Assembly: GCF_023705585.1 (NCBI RefSeq) | Contig: NZ_BOQE01000001.1 | Coordinates: forward strand, 588,501 to 652,500 | Source: Collibacillus ludicampi | GTDB taxonomy: Bacteria; Bacillota; Bacilli; Tumebacillales; BOQE01 | DNA length: 64,000 bases | Reading direction: 5' to 3' | Position numbers and translations under genes: made by a program | Shown: positions 1 to 8,366 of the stretch, in pieces | Numbering within the stretch: the stretch's first letter is position 1 | Layout: each line of letters starts with the position of its first letter | The notes under the pieces: model-generated | The model's input: only the letters and a program-made list of their open reading frames with translations | Database searches by the model: none | What the model was told of the DNA's origin: nothing

Positions 1-464
1 TCTGGAGGTTCCACTTTCAAATAAACGTCATGCCGTTCAAATGACTCTTGCTTCAAAACATGTAAAGGCACATAGAAAACTTCCTCGACTTCATCGGGAT
101 TCGGTGTGAGAATCGCATGCTCCGCAATCGTACAGACATAGGGATGGATCATCTCTTGAAACGGTGTGACGAGAATGTCCAACGCACCGATCACCTTGAT
201 CAATCCGCGCTCGATTCCAAGTTCCTCGCTCGTTTCCCGGATTGCGGTTTCTTCCGCGCTTCGGTCGCCGGGATCCACCCTCCCTCCAGGAAAGCATATT
301 TCCCCCGGCTGTCTTTTTAAATGCTTAGCCCTCACTTCGAACAAAACGCACCATTCGCTTTCGTGCCGTACCAGCGCGAGCATGACTGCAGATTTTCGCA
401 TCTGTTCCTGCCCTAATATGTGAACGTGTCGATTCATGAGCTTTTTTTGTAAGGAGGTAAACAT
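1..464 (-). CDS. Nudix hydrolase, CoA-pyrophosphatase-like (C-terminus outside window)
   Basis: Nudix enzymes cleave nucleoside diphosphates linked to another moiety, using Mg2+ held by the Nudix-box glutamates. The reading frame is open from an ATG at 464 to the window edge, giving 154 residues. It contains a complete Nudix box, GGRVDPGDRSAEETAIRE followed by TSEELGI, at about residues 63-87. The box is preceded by GEICFPGG, which resembles the GxISFPGG lead-in of CoA diphosphatases (NudL type). The ATG has GAGGTG just upstream. The substrate call is inference from that lead-in; the family call is firm. The C-terminal end lies left of base 1. The next gene, proC, is co-oriented 69 bases upstream, so read-through from proC is possible. 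Confidence 0.85.
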   Translation of the reverse strand, partial: MFTSLQKKLMNRHVHILGQEQMRKSAVMLALVRHESEWCVLFEVRAKHLKRQPGEICFPGGRVDPGDRSAEETAIRETSEELGIERGLIKVIGALDILVTPFQEMIHPYVCTIAEHAILTPNPDEVEEVFYVPLHVLKQESFERHDVYLKVEPP

Positions 465-532
465 CGCACACCTCAATGTCAATAAACGCTGTTTTCAACA
501 TTCAAATTGTAACATAAAACTGTCATTAATTT

Positions 533-1351
533 TCATGATTCCTGACCCAGTTCGCGGGAACGTTCCGCCGCCCGTAAAATCGCACGTTTCATCCATTCAT
601 TGACTTCACCGGTACGGAGCACTTCCAGACCGGCCTGTGTCGTGCCATTGGGGGAAGTGATCTGACGACGCAATTCGGCAGGCGGGAGTCCTGTTTTCAT
701 GAGCATACATCCTGCACCGTAAATCGTTTGCACCACTAATGTTTTCGCGATCTCTTCCGGCAGTCCCAGCATCACTCCCGCTTCTTGCATGGCTTCAACG
801 ATGTAGTAAAAGAAAGCGGGGCCGCTTCCCGACAGCCCTGTTACCGCATCCATGAGCGATTCTTCGATAACGGAAACCGTCCCGACGGAAGAGAGCAACT
901 GGTTGGCCAGTCGTTTCGCGTTTTCGTCACATCCGGAACTAAAGCTGACAGCGGTCGCCGATTGCAGGACGGCACACGACGTATTGGGCATTGCCCGTAC
1001 GACGGAAATGTTGCGCCCCAACTGATCCTCGATCGTCTTGATCGTCACACCCGCGGCGAAACTCACCACCACCTGATTTTCTTTCACATCCTCAGCGATT
1101 TCTTGTAAAAGCGGCACTACATCACTCGGTTTGACCGCAATCACGAGAACGTCCGCTTTGCGAACCGCTTCCCGTTTCTCTTGAAAGGGAACGACTCCAT
1201 ACGTTTCTACCAACTGTTGCAATCTTTCTTGGTTCGAGCGATTCACGACAAACATCTCTTCAGCCAGAACGTTCCCTTCTGTAATCAATCCGCGAATCAA
1301 TGATTCGGCCATCGAACCGGCACCCAGAAAAGCGATTTTTTTCCGCAACAT
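533..1351 (-). CDS. proC: Pyrroline-5-carboxylate reductase
   Basis: Catalyses the last step of proline synthesis, NAD(P)H-dependent reduction of 1-pyrroline-5-carboxylate, in the cytoplasm. The 272-residue product has the usual length. It shows the N-terminal Rossmann loop GAGSMAE (residues 10-16), the AMPNT segment near 120, GLSGSGPAF (172-180) and the family signature SPNGTTQAGL (233-242). A TTG 15 bases upstream is in frame, but the ATG at 1351 sits 7 bases after a GGGGGTG ribosome site and is preferred. The gene is transcribed behind a proline T-box leader (1462-1722), like proBA further right, so the whole pathway appears to be under tRNA-Pro control although it is split between two loci. 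Confidence 0.97.
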   Translation of the reverse strand: MLRKKIAFLGAGSMAESLIRGLITEGNVLAEEMFVVNRSNQERLQQLVETYGVVPFQEKREAVRKADVLVIAVKPSDVVPLLQEIAEDVKENQVVVSFAAGVTIKTIEDQLGRNISVVRAMPNTSCAVLQSATAVSFSSGCDENAKRLANQLLSSVGTVSVIEESLMDAVTGLSGSGPAFFYYIVEAMQEAGVMLGLPEEIAKTLVVQTIYGAGCMLMKTGLPPAELRRQITSPNGTTQAGLEVLRTGEVNEWMKRAILRAAERSRELGQES

Positions 1352-1461
1352 TTGCCGCACCCCCAATTTTATCTAGTGATTCTTTCTTCCAACCTGAGAA
1401 ATAAGCGATAGATCCGTATTCGCTGTTTCAAAGTCTCACGCTCCATCCAGGCGACCAGACG

Positions 1462-1722
1462 AAAAAATAAAAACCTCCCGTCCGTGAAGGACGGAAGGTC
1501 AGCTTCCGTGGTACCACCTTCGTTGACGCATGCGCAACCCGCAATGCGCCCACTTCATCCAATAACGGTCGAACCGTCCCCAGTTGTGACCTTGGGGAAA
1601 CTCCGGAGCGGGTTCCGCTTCCGTCACGCGAGGGCCTTCCAGCCGATGAGCCCCTTCTCTGTACGTTACTTGAAGCGTACTGCTCTCCATCATCGTTATG
1701 GATATGAACATGTTAAGATTAT
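1462..1722 (-). promoter_or_regulatory. T-box riboswitch, probably proline-specific, upstream of proC
   Basis: The minus strand carries the T-box sequence AAGGTGGTACCACGG (around 1507-1521). It is followed by a GC-rich terminator hairpin (arms at 1474-1498, CCGTCC/GGACGG) and a T-run. Stem I features are visible upstream: a GAGAGCAGTA bulge, CAGAGAA, and the apical GGCTGGAAG. The specifier region reads GCGGAACCCGCTCC, where the codon in the expected place is CCC (proline); a one-base shift gives CCG, also proline. Uncharged tRNA-Pro should stabilise the antiterminator and allow proC transcription. In B. subtilis, proline biosynthesis genes are known T-box targets. The exact register of the specifier was judged by eye. 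Confidence 0.92.
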
Positions 1723-1727
1723 TCATA

Positions 1728-1757
1728 GTTATACATCGAAGATCTTGTCCAAGTCAA
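1728..1757 (-). promoter_or_regulatory. Sigma-A promoter of the proC T-box leader
   Basis: On the minus strand TTGACT (1752-1757) and TATAAC (1728-1733) are separated by 18 bases. This is a good vegetative promoter placed just upstream of the T-box stem I, which puts the transcript start near 1722. Confidence 0.7.
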
Positions 1758-1797
1758 TATGATTTATGTATGATCAGTACGTCAGGAGGTAGGTATC

Positions 1798-2346
1798 GTG
1801 TCTCTCATTCGTCTTATTCCTTTCCGTACGGAATACGCGGCCGATATGGCGGAATTGCTCGCTGACCAAGCTGTACATCAATATCTTGATCTTCCGTTAT
1901 GTACAACAGATGACTGTATCTTCAACATCACGAACGCTATGGCCATGGAGGCTCTCGGATTCGCGCTGCATCGTTTGATCCTCGATTCAAATGACAGACT
2001 CGTCGGCGGGATCTCTCTCGTCAACATCGATCAGGAAGAAGGGAGCGCATTCATGGGAACTTGGCTGGGTCAGGCGTATTGGGGACAGGGATTTAATCAA
2101 GCGGCAAAAATGGAAATGTTACGGATCGCGTTCGAACAATTGTGTCTTACACGCATTTTCTTCGTCACTCCCCGGGAACATACACGATCCCTGCGTGCTC
2201 TCGAAAAACTTCCTTATGTTCAGGTACATGTCAATCGAGACTACCCATCCTTATGCAAACGGATCGAATATCAATTAGGTAGAGAGATCGTTCTCTCTGT
2301 GGTCACGAAAGAGCTATGGGAAACAAAGAACGGCCCTCTCATGTAG
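1798..2346 (+). CDS. GNAT-family acetyltransferase
   Basis: Predicted acyl-CoA-dependent N-acetyltransferase of 182 residues. The middle segment, with GGISLVNID, GTWLGQAYWGQGFNQAAK and the following helix, matches the RimJ/YdaF-like GNAT pattern in which the Q/R-x-x-G-x-G/A loop binds acetyl-CoA; here the loop reads GQGFNQAAK. The start is a GTG with AGGAGGT about 7 bases upstream. The substrate cannot be read from sequence. It is divergent from the proC leader, and the two promoters share a short spacer. Confidence 0.78.
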   Translation: MSLIRLIPFRTEYAADMAELLADQAVHQYLDLPLCTTDDCIFNITNAMAMEALGFALHRLILDSNDRLVGGISLVNIDQEEGSAFMGTWLGQAYWGQGFNQAAKMEMLRIAFEQLCLTRIFFVTPREHTRSLRALEKLPYVQVHVNRDYPSLCKRIEYQLGREIVLSVVTKELWETKNGPLM

Positions 2347-2356
2347 GCCGCTCACT

Positions 2357-2629
2357 CTATTCTTCTTCCACGGTTTCATCCATGTCGGAAGTTCCAACGT
2401 TTTCCTCATTCGCAACATCAACGACAAGGTTCGCTCTTTCTTCGAGGGAACGCATTTCGTTTTCATATTCCTCCTGAGTATACGGGATGACCCTTTCGAC
2501 ATTCATTCCGTTTTCCATCAATTCACGAATCAGTTTCCCGGGTGATTCCGCTTCTCGGAACATCGTTCGGACCGTTTCTCTATGCATCAGTTCCTCTGCC
2601 GGCCAATAAAAGATCTTATAGAGTTGCAT
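2357..2629 (-). CDS. Small acidic hypothetical protein
   Basis: A 90-residue protein with a very acidic C-terminus (ends DETVEEE). It is not recognised. The ATG has a strong AAGGAGGA site 7 bases upstream. The N-terminal half looks helical and amphipathic (ETVRTMFREAESPGKLIREL); the C-terminal third is probably unstructured. It converges with the GNAT gene, with only about 10 bases between the two stops. No transmembrane segment or signal peptide is visible. Confidence 0.65.
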   Translation of the reverse strand: MQLYKIFYWPAEELMHRETVRTMFREAESPGKLIRELMENGMNVERVIPYTQEEYENEMRSLEERANLVVDVANEENVGTSDMDETVEEE

Positions 2630-2755
2630 CGGGAAATCCTCCTTCAGTTGTCAAACCTGATGTTAATTATACTCAGGGGACTTTGTTTTTCAACACAGGC
2701 GGTTTCACGGGCAAACGCCCACGTTCACGCATAGGATAGTGCGAGGTGAGATCGC

Positions 2756-3094
2756 GTGAGTACCTATAAAATCGTTGTGTCCTTTAGCCAACGCCGACTG
2801 TATCTCTACGAAAATAATCATCTGAAAAAATCCTACCCCGTGGGTATAGGAAAAATCTTGTCGCGGACACCTGCGGGCGATTTTATTATCGTCAATAAAC
2901 AGCCCAATCCCGGCGGCCCATACGGTGCCATGTGGATGGGACTTTCCAAGCGGCATTACGGAATACACGGTACCAACAATCCCGCATCCATTGGCAAGAG
3001 GGTTTCGAAAGGGTGCATTCGCATGTATAACCATGATGTGTTGGAACTTGCTTCGATCGTCCCCCTTGGCACACATGTATTTATCCGTTCATAA
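2756..3094 (+). CDS. L,D-transpeptidase (YkuD domain)
   Basis: Predicted peptidoglycan L,D-transpeptidase that forms 3-3 crosslinks or attaches proteins to the wall through a catalytic cysteine. The 112-residue protein is almost only the YkuD catalytic domain. It has the hallmark His in YGIHGTN (H71) and the S-x-G-C-x-R motif (S84, G86, C87, R89). There is no N-terminal signal peptide or LysM domain, unlike larger exported members, so export is unclear; comparable minimal YkuD proteins occur in spore-formers. The GTG start follows GAGGTGA. It faces the mnmM gene across a 24-base convergent gap. Confidence 0.88.
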   Translation: MSTYKIVVSFSQRRLYLYENNHLKKSYPVGIGKILSRTPAGDFIIVNKQPNPGGPYGAMWMGLSKRHYGIHGTNNPASIGKRVSKGCIRMYNHDVLELASIVPLGTHVFIRS

Positions 3095-3118
3095 AACCTC
3101 TTTGGAAGCTCCCTGATT

Positions 3119-3694
3119 TCATCCCTTGCGCTCGATCGCTATGACAGTAGGAGGAGAGTTTTTCTGATTAATGTATTGGTACCAGAGGACATGATACATC
3201 TTTTGGTCCAGGTGTTTTCCCCATTCGATGACAGCATCCGCTTCGGCTTTTCCTTCTTGATGTCCACTGTACAGCACGACGGTAATTACGCCTCCGGGCG
3301 CGAGCAACTGTAAACCGCCTTCAAGCGCTGCAATCGTGGAAGCGGGTTGGGTCACGATCGATTTGTCTCCTCCCGGACGATAACCAAGATTAAACATGAT
3401 GGCTTGTACATTCCCAATGACCGTATCAGGAAGAGAAGAGGCCATGTACTGATGGCTTCCGCGGATCAGATGAACTCGATCGATCACATGGGCTTCTTCC
3501 AGGCGTTGACGCGTGATTTCCAATGCTTCCTCTTGGATGTCGAATCCGTATACGATCCCTTGTGCACCGACAAGCTTGGCAAGGAATAACGTATCATGGC
3601 CGTTCCCGACGGTTGCGTCGATCGCGATTCCGCCTACTGTCACATGGTCTTCAATCACGGAACGCACAAAAGGTAAAATCGGCAATAAACTCAT
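3119..3694 (-). CDS. mnmM: SAM-dependent tRNA methyltransferase, YtqB/MnmM type
   Basis: Class I methyltransferase of 191 residues, close to the length of B. subtilis YtqB. The SAM-binding motif I is DATVGNGHDT (residues 26-35), followed by an acidic loop at FDIQEEAL, and NLGYRPGGDK later, typical of the rRNA-methylase-like YtqB family. YtqB has been assigned as MnmM, which methylates 5-aminomethyl-2-thiouridine at wobble U34 to give mnm5s2U. The gene lies directly downstream of ytqA on the same strand, as in other Bacilli. mnmA, which makes the 2-thio group of the same base, is elsewhere in this window (51.2-52.4 kb). Confidence 0.88.
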   Translation of the reverse strand: MSLLPILPFVRSVIEDHVTVGGIAIDATVGNGHDTLFLAKLVGAQGIVYGFDIQEEALEITRQRLEEAHVIDRVHLIRGSHQYMASSLPDTVIGNVQAIMFNLGYRPGGDKSIVTQPASTIAALEGGLQLLAPGGVITVVLYSGHQEGKAEADAVIEWGKHLDQKMYHVLWYQYINQKNSPPTVIAIERKG

Positions 3695-3711
3695 GAAAAT
3701 CCCTTCTTTGA

Positions 3712-4668
3712 CTAACCTTTATAAAACTTTCCTTGCCACGAGTTGCGTCGTTTCAGTTCGTGGTCGATTCCGTTGAGAACCTGCCATTTGTCCAAGCTCC
3801 ACATCGGCCCGATCAGAAGATCGGGAGGACCGTCTCCCGTCAAACGATGGATCACCATCTCGGGCGGAAGGATCTCAAGGATATCGACAACGAGACGGAT
3901 GTACTGATCCATCTCCAGGAATGTCAATTCACCGCGTTCATACTCTTTGACCAGAGGAGTATGTCTGAGAAGATGAAGCAAATGAATCTTGATCCCCTGT
4001 ACGTCCATAGCGGCCACGGCTTTAGCCGTTTCCATCATCATCTCTTCCGTCTCGCCCGGCAACCCCAGGATGATATGGGAACAAACGCGGATTCCTCTGT
4101 CCCGCAGCTTTCTCACACCATCGAGATATGTCTGGAAATCATGACCGCGGTTGATCCGCTCAGCCGTGGATTCATGGATCGTCTGAAGGCCTAATTCCAC
4201 CCAAAGATACGTGCGTTGATGCATCTCCGCCAGTAAATCAACGACATCATCGGGCAGACAGTCGGGACGTGTCGCGATGGACAACCCGACAACATCTTCA
4301 AGCCCGAGAATCGTTTCATACATCTCACGCAGTTCACCAGCAGGTGCATACGTGTTGGTATACGCTTGAAAATAGCCGATATATTTCGCTTTCGGCCACT
4401 TTTTGTGCATACGTTCACGAACTTCCTGAAATTGCGTAACCAGATCGTCACGTCGGTTACCGGCAAAATCACCGGAGCCACGCGCACTGCAGAACGTACA
4501 ACCGCCCGTTGCCACGGTCCCGTCTCTATTCGGGCAGGTAAATCCCGCATCGAGCGGTACTTTGAATATCTTTTCGCCAAATACATGGCGCAATTCCCAA
4601 TTCCAACTATGATACCGTTTATCCCCCCATAAGAGGGGCTTATGTTGTTCGATTGTTTGGGCTTCCAT
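3712..4668 (-). CDS. ytqA: Radical SAM protein, YtqA family (tRNA wobble modification)
   Basis: A 318-residue radical SAM enzyme of the YtqA/TIGR01212 type. The cluster cysteines are C45, C57 and C60 (FTCPNRDG, then GGCTFC), a CX11CX2C spacing typical of this family rather than CX3CX2C. Later family segments (YFQAYTNTYAP, GLSIATRPDCLPD, VELGLQT) are intact. The chosen ATG at 4668 follows AAAGGGGAA; the upstream in-frame extension is not protein-like. In B. subtilis the ytqA-ytqB pair has been linked to conversion of cmnm5 to mnm5 at U34; the exact reaction of YtqA is taken from the family. A TACAAT -10 lies at 4700-4705. Confidence 0.88.
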   Translation of the reverse strand: MEAQTIEQHKPLLWGDKRYHSWNWELRHVFGEKIFKVPLDAGFTCPNRDGTVATGGCTFCSARGSGDFAGNRRDDLVTQFQEVRERMHKKWPKAKYIGYFQAYTNTYAPAGELREMYETILGLEDVVGLSIATRPDCLPDDVVDLLAEMHQRTYLWVELGLQTIHESTAERINRGHDFQTYLDGVRKLRDRGIRVCSHIILGLPGETEEMMMETAKAVAAMDVQGIKIHLLHLLRHTPLVKEYERGELTFLEMDQYIRLVVDILEILPPEMVIHRLTGDGPPDLLIGPMWSLDKWQVLNGIDHELKRRNSWQGKFYKG

Positions 4669-4851
4669 CTCGTTCCCCTTTCCTCTTTTCCTAACTCTTA
4701 TTGTACCGAATTTCACGCGAAGATGCGCAAGAGAAAGCATGATTTCTTTCTCCAAAAAATTTATCTTATTAAGAGTATTTAAGGGGTTCACCCCATTCAC
4801 TCAATCTGAGATAATAGGAAGAAAAATTGAAATTCACTGAGAGGGATCTTC

Positions 4852-5346
4852 ATGGACAAAAAACGCAAACTTGAGATTCTGCATCTTTTGCATGAAAATT
4901 CCCGCCTGTCTGTGGAAACGATCGCGGATATGTTGGGGGAAGACCCACAAGAGGTTGCCCAGGCGATCGCCGAGATGGAACGGGATCATGTGATACTCCG
5001 TTATTCGGCCGTGGTGAATTGGGATAAGGTAGAATCCCAACGGGTCACTGCGGTCATCGATGTAAAAGTAACCCCCCAACGAGAGGTCGGTTTTGACGCG
5101 ATTGCCGAACGAATCTACCGCTTTCCGGAAGTATCCGCTGTATACTTGATGTCGGGAAGTTTTGATCTGCAAGTGATTGTGGAAGGCCGTCATATTAAAG
5201 AGGTGGCACAGTTCGTCTCGCAAAAATTATCGACGATTGAACATGTGAATTCGACCACAACCCACTTTTTGTTAAAAACATACAAGTCTGACGGGGTTAT
5301 TTTTGACGATCAAGAAGGCGATCAACGGCTGGTGATTTCACCGTGA
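4852..5346 (+). CDS. alaR: Lrp/AsnC-family regulator, AlaR-like
   Basis: A 164-residue Lrp/AsnC regulator. It has an N-terminal winged helix (about residues 4-60, LEILHLLHENSRLSVETIAD) and a C-terminal RAM ligand-binding domain (about 65-145, with the VSAVYLMSGSFDLQVIV strand-turn). The stop overlaps the GTG of the aminotransferase by 4 bases, so the two are translationally coupled. The same pair in B. subtilis is alaR-alaT (yugG-yugH), where the regulator controls alanine aminotransferase. The identification as AlaR rests on this context plus family match; the inducer would be L-alanine by analogy. ATG is preceded by GAGAGGGAT. Confidence 0.82.
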   Translation: MDKKRKLEILHLLHENSRLSVETIADMLGEDPQEVAQAIAEMERDHVILRYSAVVNWDKVESQRVTAVIDVKVTPQREVGFDAIAERIYRFPEVSAVYLMSGSFDLQVIVEGRHIKEVAQFVSQKLSTIEHVNSTTTHFLLKTYKSDGVIFDDQEGDQRLVISP

Positions 5347-6509
5347 GTACAATACACGAACGCCTCTCACCTGTTGTCAGAAACCTGCCGCCTTCAGGGA
5401 TCCGGCGATTTTTTGATTTGGCGAACCAGATGGAGGATGTCATCTCCCTCGGCGTGGGGGAGCCTGATTTTGTCACACCGTGGCGTGTTCGTGAAGCCTG
5501 CTATTATTCATTGGAACAAGGCTATACCTCCTACACGTCCAATCATGGTCTTCCCGAGCTGCGTGAAGCCATCGCCGCCTATTTAGAGAATTTCCACCTG
5601 CAATATGATCCTATGAAGGAACTGGTGATCACCATCGGGGGGAGTGAGGCGATCGATATTGCCTTACGCACACTGATCTGTCCTGGGGACGAGGTGCTGA
5701 TTCCAGAGCCCGCTTACGTGTCTTATCGCCCATGTGCCATACTTGCGGGTGCGGTACCGGTTGGTGTCGAGACGCGTGCGGATGATGATTTCCGTCTGAC
5801 AGCCGAACTTTTACGCGAACGGATTACTCCACGTTCGAAAGTCTTGATCCTTTGTTTTCCGAACAATCCGACAGGCGCGATCATGTCGGAGGACGATTTG
5901 CGCTCCATTGCCCAGGTGGTCATCGAGCATGATCTTTTTGTCATTTCCGATGAGATTTACGCGGAGTTGACATATGAAGGGAAACATGTAAGTATCGCGT
6001 CTCTCCCCGGTATGAAAGAACGTACCATTCTCGTCAGCGGCATGTCAAAAGCGTTTGCCATGACCGGCTGGCGCATCGGGTATGCGGCCGCTCCCGAGGA
6101 GATTCTCAGCGAGATGGTCAAGATCCATCAGTACACGATCCTTTGCGCACCGATTATGGGACAAAAAGCGGCACTGGAAGCATTGAAACATGGACAAGTG
6201 GAAAAAAAACATATGGTGGAGCGCTATAATCAACGCAGGCGTTTGATCGTGAAAGGATTGCGTGAAATCGGACTTGCCTGCCACGAACCCAAAGGCGCTT
6301 TTTACGCGTTCCCCGATATTCGCTCAACGGGCCTCACTTCCGAACAATTCGCGGAGGGCTTGTTACGATACGGAAAAGTAGCGGTCGTGCCCGGGAATGT
6401 GTTTGGCGAATGCGGCGAAGGGTTTGTCCGTTGTTCGTATGCGACATCTGTCGATCAGATTCAACGCGCGCTCGAACGCATCGACCGGTTTGTCCAATCT
6501 CTAAAGTGA
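5343..6509 (+). CDS. alaT: Alanine/aromatic aminotransferase, class I fold-type I (AlaT/YugH)
   Basis: PLP-dependent aminotransferase of 388 residues. The Schiff-base lysine is K236 in SGMSKAFAMTGWRIG. NNPTG (174-178), DEIY (203-206) and the C-terminal FVRCSYA phosphate/carboxylate-binding arginine are all in place. The gene begins with GTG inside the alaR stop (GTGA overlap). By synteny with B. subtilis yugGH this is probably the main alanine transaminase (pyruvate plus glutamate). Other class I aminotransferases (PatA, aspartate type) are close relatives, so substrate assignment depends mainly on the neighbouring regulator. Confidence 0.88.
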   Translation: MSTIHERLSPVVRNLPPSGIRRFFDLANQMEDVISLGVGEPDFVTPWRVREACYYSLEQGYTSYTSNHGLPELREAIAAYLENFHLQYDPMKELVITIGGSEAIDIALRTLICPGDEVLIPEPAYVSYRPCAILAGAVPVGVETRADDDFRLTAELLRERITPRSKVLILCFPNNPTGAIMSEDDLRSIAQVVIEHDLFVISDEIYAELTYEGKHVSIASLPGMKERTILVSGMSKAFAMTGWRIGYAAAPEEILSEMVKIHQYTILCAPIMGQKAALEALKHGQVEKKHMVERYNQRRRLIVKGLREIGLACHEPKGAFYAFPDIRSTGLTSEQFAEGLLRYGKVAVVPGNVFGECGEGFVRCSYATSVDQIQRALERIDRFVQSLK

Positions 6510-6575
6510 TCCTCTCGCTTCATATACTGGGTGTAGATCGAAACGAAAACGGTTCAATCATCGGGGGAATGTGAA

Positions 6576-6854
6576 GTGAAGATCACTTTTGTCGATGATT
6601 GCCAGATCTGCGATCGAAGTTTCACCTGCTTCGAGACGGTCTATTATCTGCCAGACAATGATTGTTACATTTGCGATGACTGTGTGAGTAGCGTGTATGC
6701 CGTAACCAAAGTAACCGTTGAACCTCGAATCTTTCTTGGCGAAGATGCGGATGAGTCAGGGAAAAACATCCTTGAACTCCTTCGAACCTTTAAGAGAAGC
6801 GTTGATCGTTCCGTTTGGCTTGATCTCATGGACAGAATCAATTACGAAACATAA
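6576..6854 (+). CDS. Cysteine-rich miniprotein, putative zinc ribbon
   Basis: A 92-residue protein, not recognised. Its first 40 residues hold six cysteines in the pattern C9-x2-C12-x5-C18-x11-C30-x2-C33-x2-C36, which looks like a zinc-binding treble-clef or ribbon module. The rest is acidic and helical (DADESGKNILELL, then SVWLDLMDRI). GTG start behind GGGGGAA. It is downstream of alaT on the same strand with a 66-base gap, so it could be co-transcribed. No DNA-binding motif is otherwise evident. Confidence 0.65.
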   Translation: MKITFVDDCQICDRSFTCFETVYYLPDNDCYICDDCVSSVYAVTKVTVEPRIFLGEDADESGKNILELLRTFKRSVDRSVWLDLMDRINYET

Positions 6855-6884
6855 GATCGCGCAGCATATGAAAATTGCAAAGAA

Positions 6885-6915
6885 AGCCCCCACCACAAGC
6901 AACGAGGCGGGGGTT
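6885..6915 (-). terminator. Candidate terminator below the CotF-like gene
   Basis: A GC-rich stem (CCCCCGCC with GGTGGGGG on the minus strand) is followed by CTTTCTTT. The T-tract is imperfect. It is the only terminator-like structure between the CotF-like gene and the convergent Cys-rich gene. Confidence 0.5.
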
Positions 6916-6997
6916 CCTAAAGCCGTAATTCTGATGGCTGTAACCATACCCATTGGTAATCGGCAACAAACTGACATGGATAAATCCTTTGTCGATA

Positions 6998-7642
6998 TTA
7001 TTGATACCCGTGCGGCGGTTGAGGAATCCCTTGTTGTCCCGGATGCGAAATATACATCGGACGAGGCGGCATATACGGAGCGGTTGTTCCTTGAGTACTG
7101 GCTACCGGTTGATGGCGATGCAACATCGTTTTCGCTGTATGGGTTTCCAAAGTAGGTACTTGATACCAACCTTTTTGATTCATATACTGAAACACTTCAA
7201 ACGCTTGATGTGCACACGCATTTGCACTATTCACCATCAATTGGCGCAGATTCGGGTCGGAACACTCTAGTGCTGCTGACATGTGGTTCTTTGCCGAATT
7301 CTTGTGTGCACAAAGCAAAGCCACCGCAATTTGCTGGTCGGTGAATCGTCCCGTATTCATCTGAGGTGAAGCGGGGGCAGGATTGCGCAGGCCGTATTGA
7401 ATCGATTGCGGGTTTGCCACCTGCGAGATTTGGGCTGCTTGGGGACTCACTGCGTGATAATCGTGTGTATACGAAACCAATTCGTTGTAACTTTGAATCG
7501 CGTATTGAAGATGGCGATCGATCATATTTCGTAACACAGGATCTTGGCATTGTTGTGCATACATCGAAAAATGATCGATCATACAAATTTTTTCACCCAA
7601 GATTTCATGCGCTTCCATCGCTTCATGCGCACCGTACGGCAT
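6998..7642 (-). CDS. CotF-family spore coat-like protein
   Basis: A 214-residue protein with the Coat_F pattern: long helices rich in His, Met and Gln (EILGEKICMIDHFSMYAQQC, then LRNMIDRHLQYAIQSYNELV), repeated in a second half (FTDQQIAVALLCAHKNSAKN; PNLRQLMVNSANACAHQAFE). The C-terminus is a low-complexity Pro/Gly/Gln/Tyr tail. Members are spore coat components or similar ferritin-like helical proteins. Two ATGs are in frame; the second, at 7642, lies 7 bases after AGGAGG and is chosen over the first, which is 1 base away. Confidence 0.82.
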   Translation of the reverse strand: MPYGAHEAMEAHEILGEKICMIDHFSMYAQQCQDPVLRNMIDRHLQYAIQSYNELVSYTHDYHAVSPQAAQISQVANPQSIQYGLRNPAPASPQMNTGRFTDQQIAVALLCAHKNSAKNHMSAALECSDPNLRQLMVNSANACAHQAFEVFQYMNQKGWYQVPTLETHTAKTMLHRHQPVASTQGTTAPYMPPRPMYISHPGQQGIPQPPHGYQ

Positions 7643-7768
7643 ACACATTCCTCCTAATAGTAAGATGCTATAACATGAGGCATATCGTCAAAGAGGTTAA
7701 GCGGAAGTTTTCTTCCGAAGCCGATATTTAGCATCTCCAAGACATGACTTGATCATCCATGGAATCAG

Positions 7769-7804
7769 AAAAAAAAGAAGGGTTCACCGAACGGTAACCC
7801 TTCT
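7769..7804 (-). terminator. Rho-independent terminator of the IDEAL-domain gene
   Basis: On the minus strand an AAGGGTT/AACCCTT stem with an inner CCG/CGG is followed by C and eight T residues, about 55 bases after the stop of the gene at 7860-8231. Confidence 0.85.
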
Positions 7805-7859
7805 ACATATTCATGTAGTTTTTTTACATGTTGTACAGAACTTCAAGGAAAACACGCTA

Positions 7860-8231
7860 TTATACCCATGCGCGCCGGTTGACTTCTCGAATGAAGTCCC
7901 TTTGCGACATATTTTTTGGCTCCTCTTGATCTTCTTTCTTCTTGCTTCCTACAAGCTCGTCGAACAATTCTTTATTTCTCGTGCGCAACGCATAATCGAT
8001 CAGCGCATCCCGTTGCGCTTTTGCCGATGCCTTTTTGATGAGCACTTCTTCCTGTTCAATATCCGCTTCGGGAACATAAAATGTTTTATCTAACTTCGGA
8101 ACACGAATAACAAAATCGAATGCGCTGTCCGGGTTTTTATCATATGCAAGTATATATGCATATTCCCCTATGGGAAGATTCTGTTCGAAGCGATCCCCCT
8201 GAATGATCACTTTCTGCCCTAGACGAAACAT
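7860..8231 (-). CDS. IDEAL-domain protein, function unknown
   Basis: A 123-residue cytoplasmic protein. The segment DALIDYALRTRNKELFDELV (about residues 75-94) resembles the short IDEAL domain seen in YpiB- and YozD-type Bacilli proteins. The N-terminal 60 residues (MFRLGQKVIIQGDRF, then EYAYILAYDKNP) look like a small beta domain. The ATG has GGGGG about 8 bases upstream. A strong terminator follows. No function can be assigned; IDEAL domains are thought to mediate protein contacts. Confidence 0.7.
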   Translation of the reverse strand: MFRLGQKVIIQGDRFEQNLPIGEYAYILAYDKNPDSAFDFVIRVPKLDKTFYVPEADIEQEEVLIKKASAKAQRDALIDYALRTRNKELFDELVGSKKKEDQEEPKNMSQRDFIREVNRRAWV

Positions 8232-8366
8232 TGTAACCCCCCTCGCCTTCTTGCAAGAGATGTTATTCCTCTTCTATATGAGATCAACGATTCATAGACA
8301 ACCCAGCCATTGACTGAATTCTTAAGCAGTAAGATACTGCAGTCCCAGGCGAAAATCAAGGGGCAA

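Noticed and set aside
2331-2351. Terminator candidate CGGCC/GGCCG at the end of the GNAT gene
   Set aside because: Only five base pairs, located partly inside coding sequence, and followed by a weak T-tract; not strong enough to call.
6756-6977. A 73-codon minus-strand ORF directly below the CotF-like gene, with a hydrophobic stretch and an AAAGG upstream
   Set aside because: It overlaps the convergent Cys-rich gene by about 100 bases and runs through the GC-rich terminator-like hairpin at 6885-6915. The hydrophobic stretch is explained by that hairpin and its flanks. Conservation would be needed to revive it.
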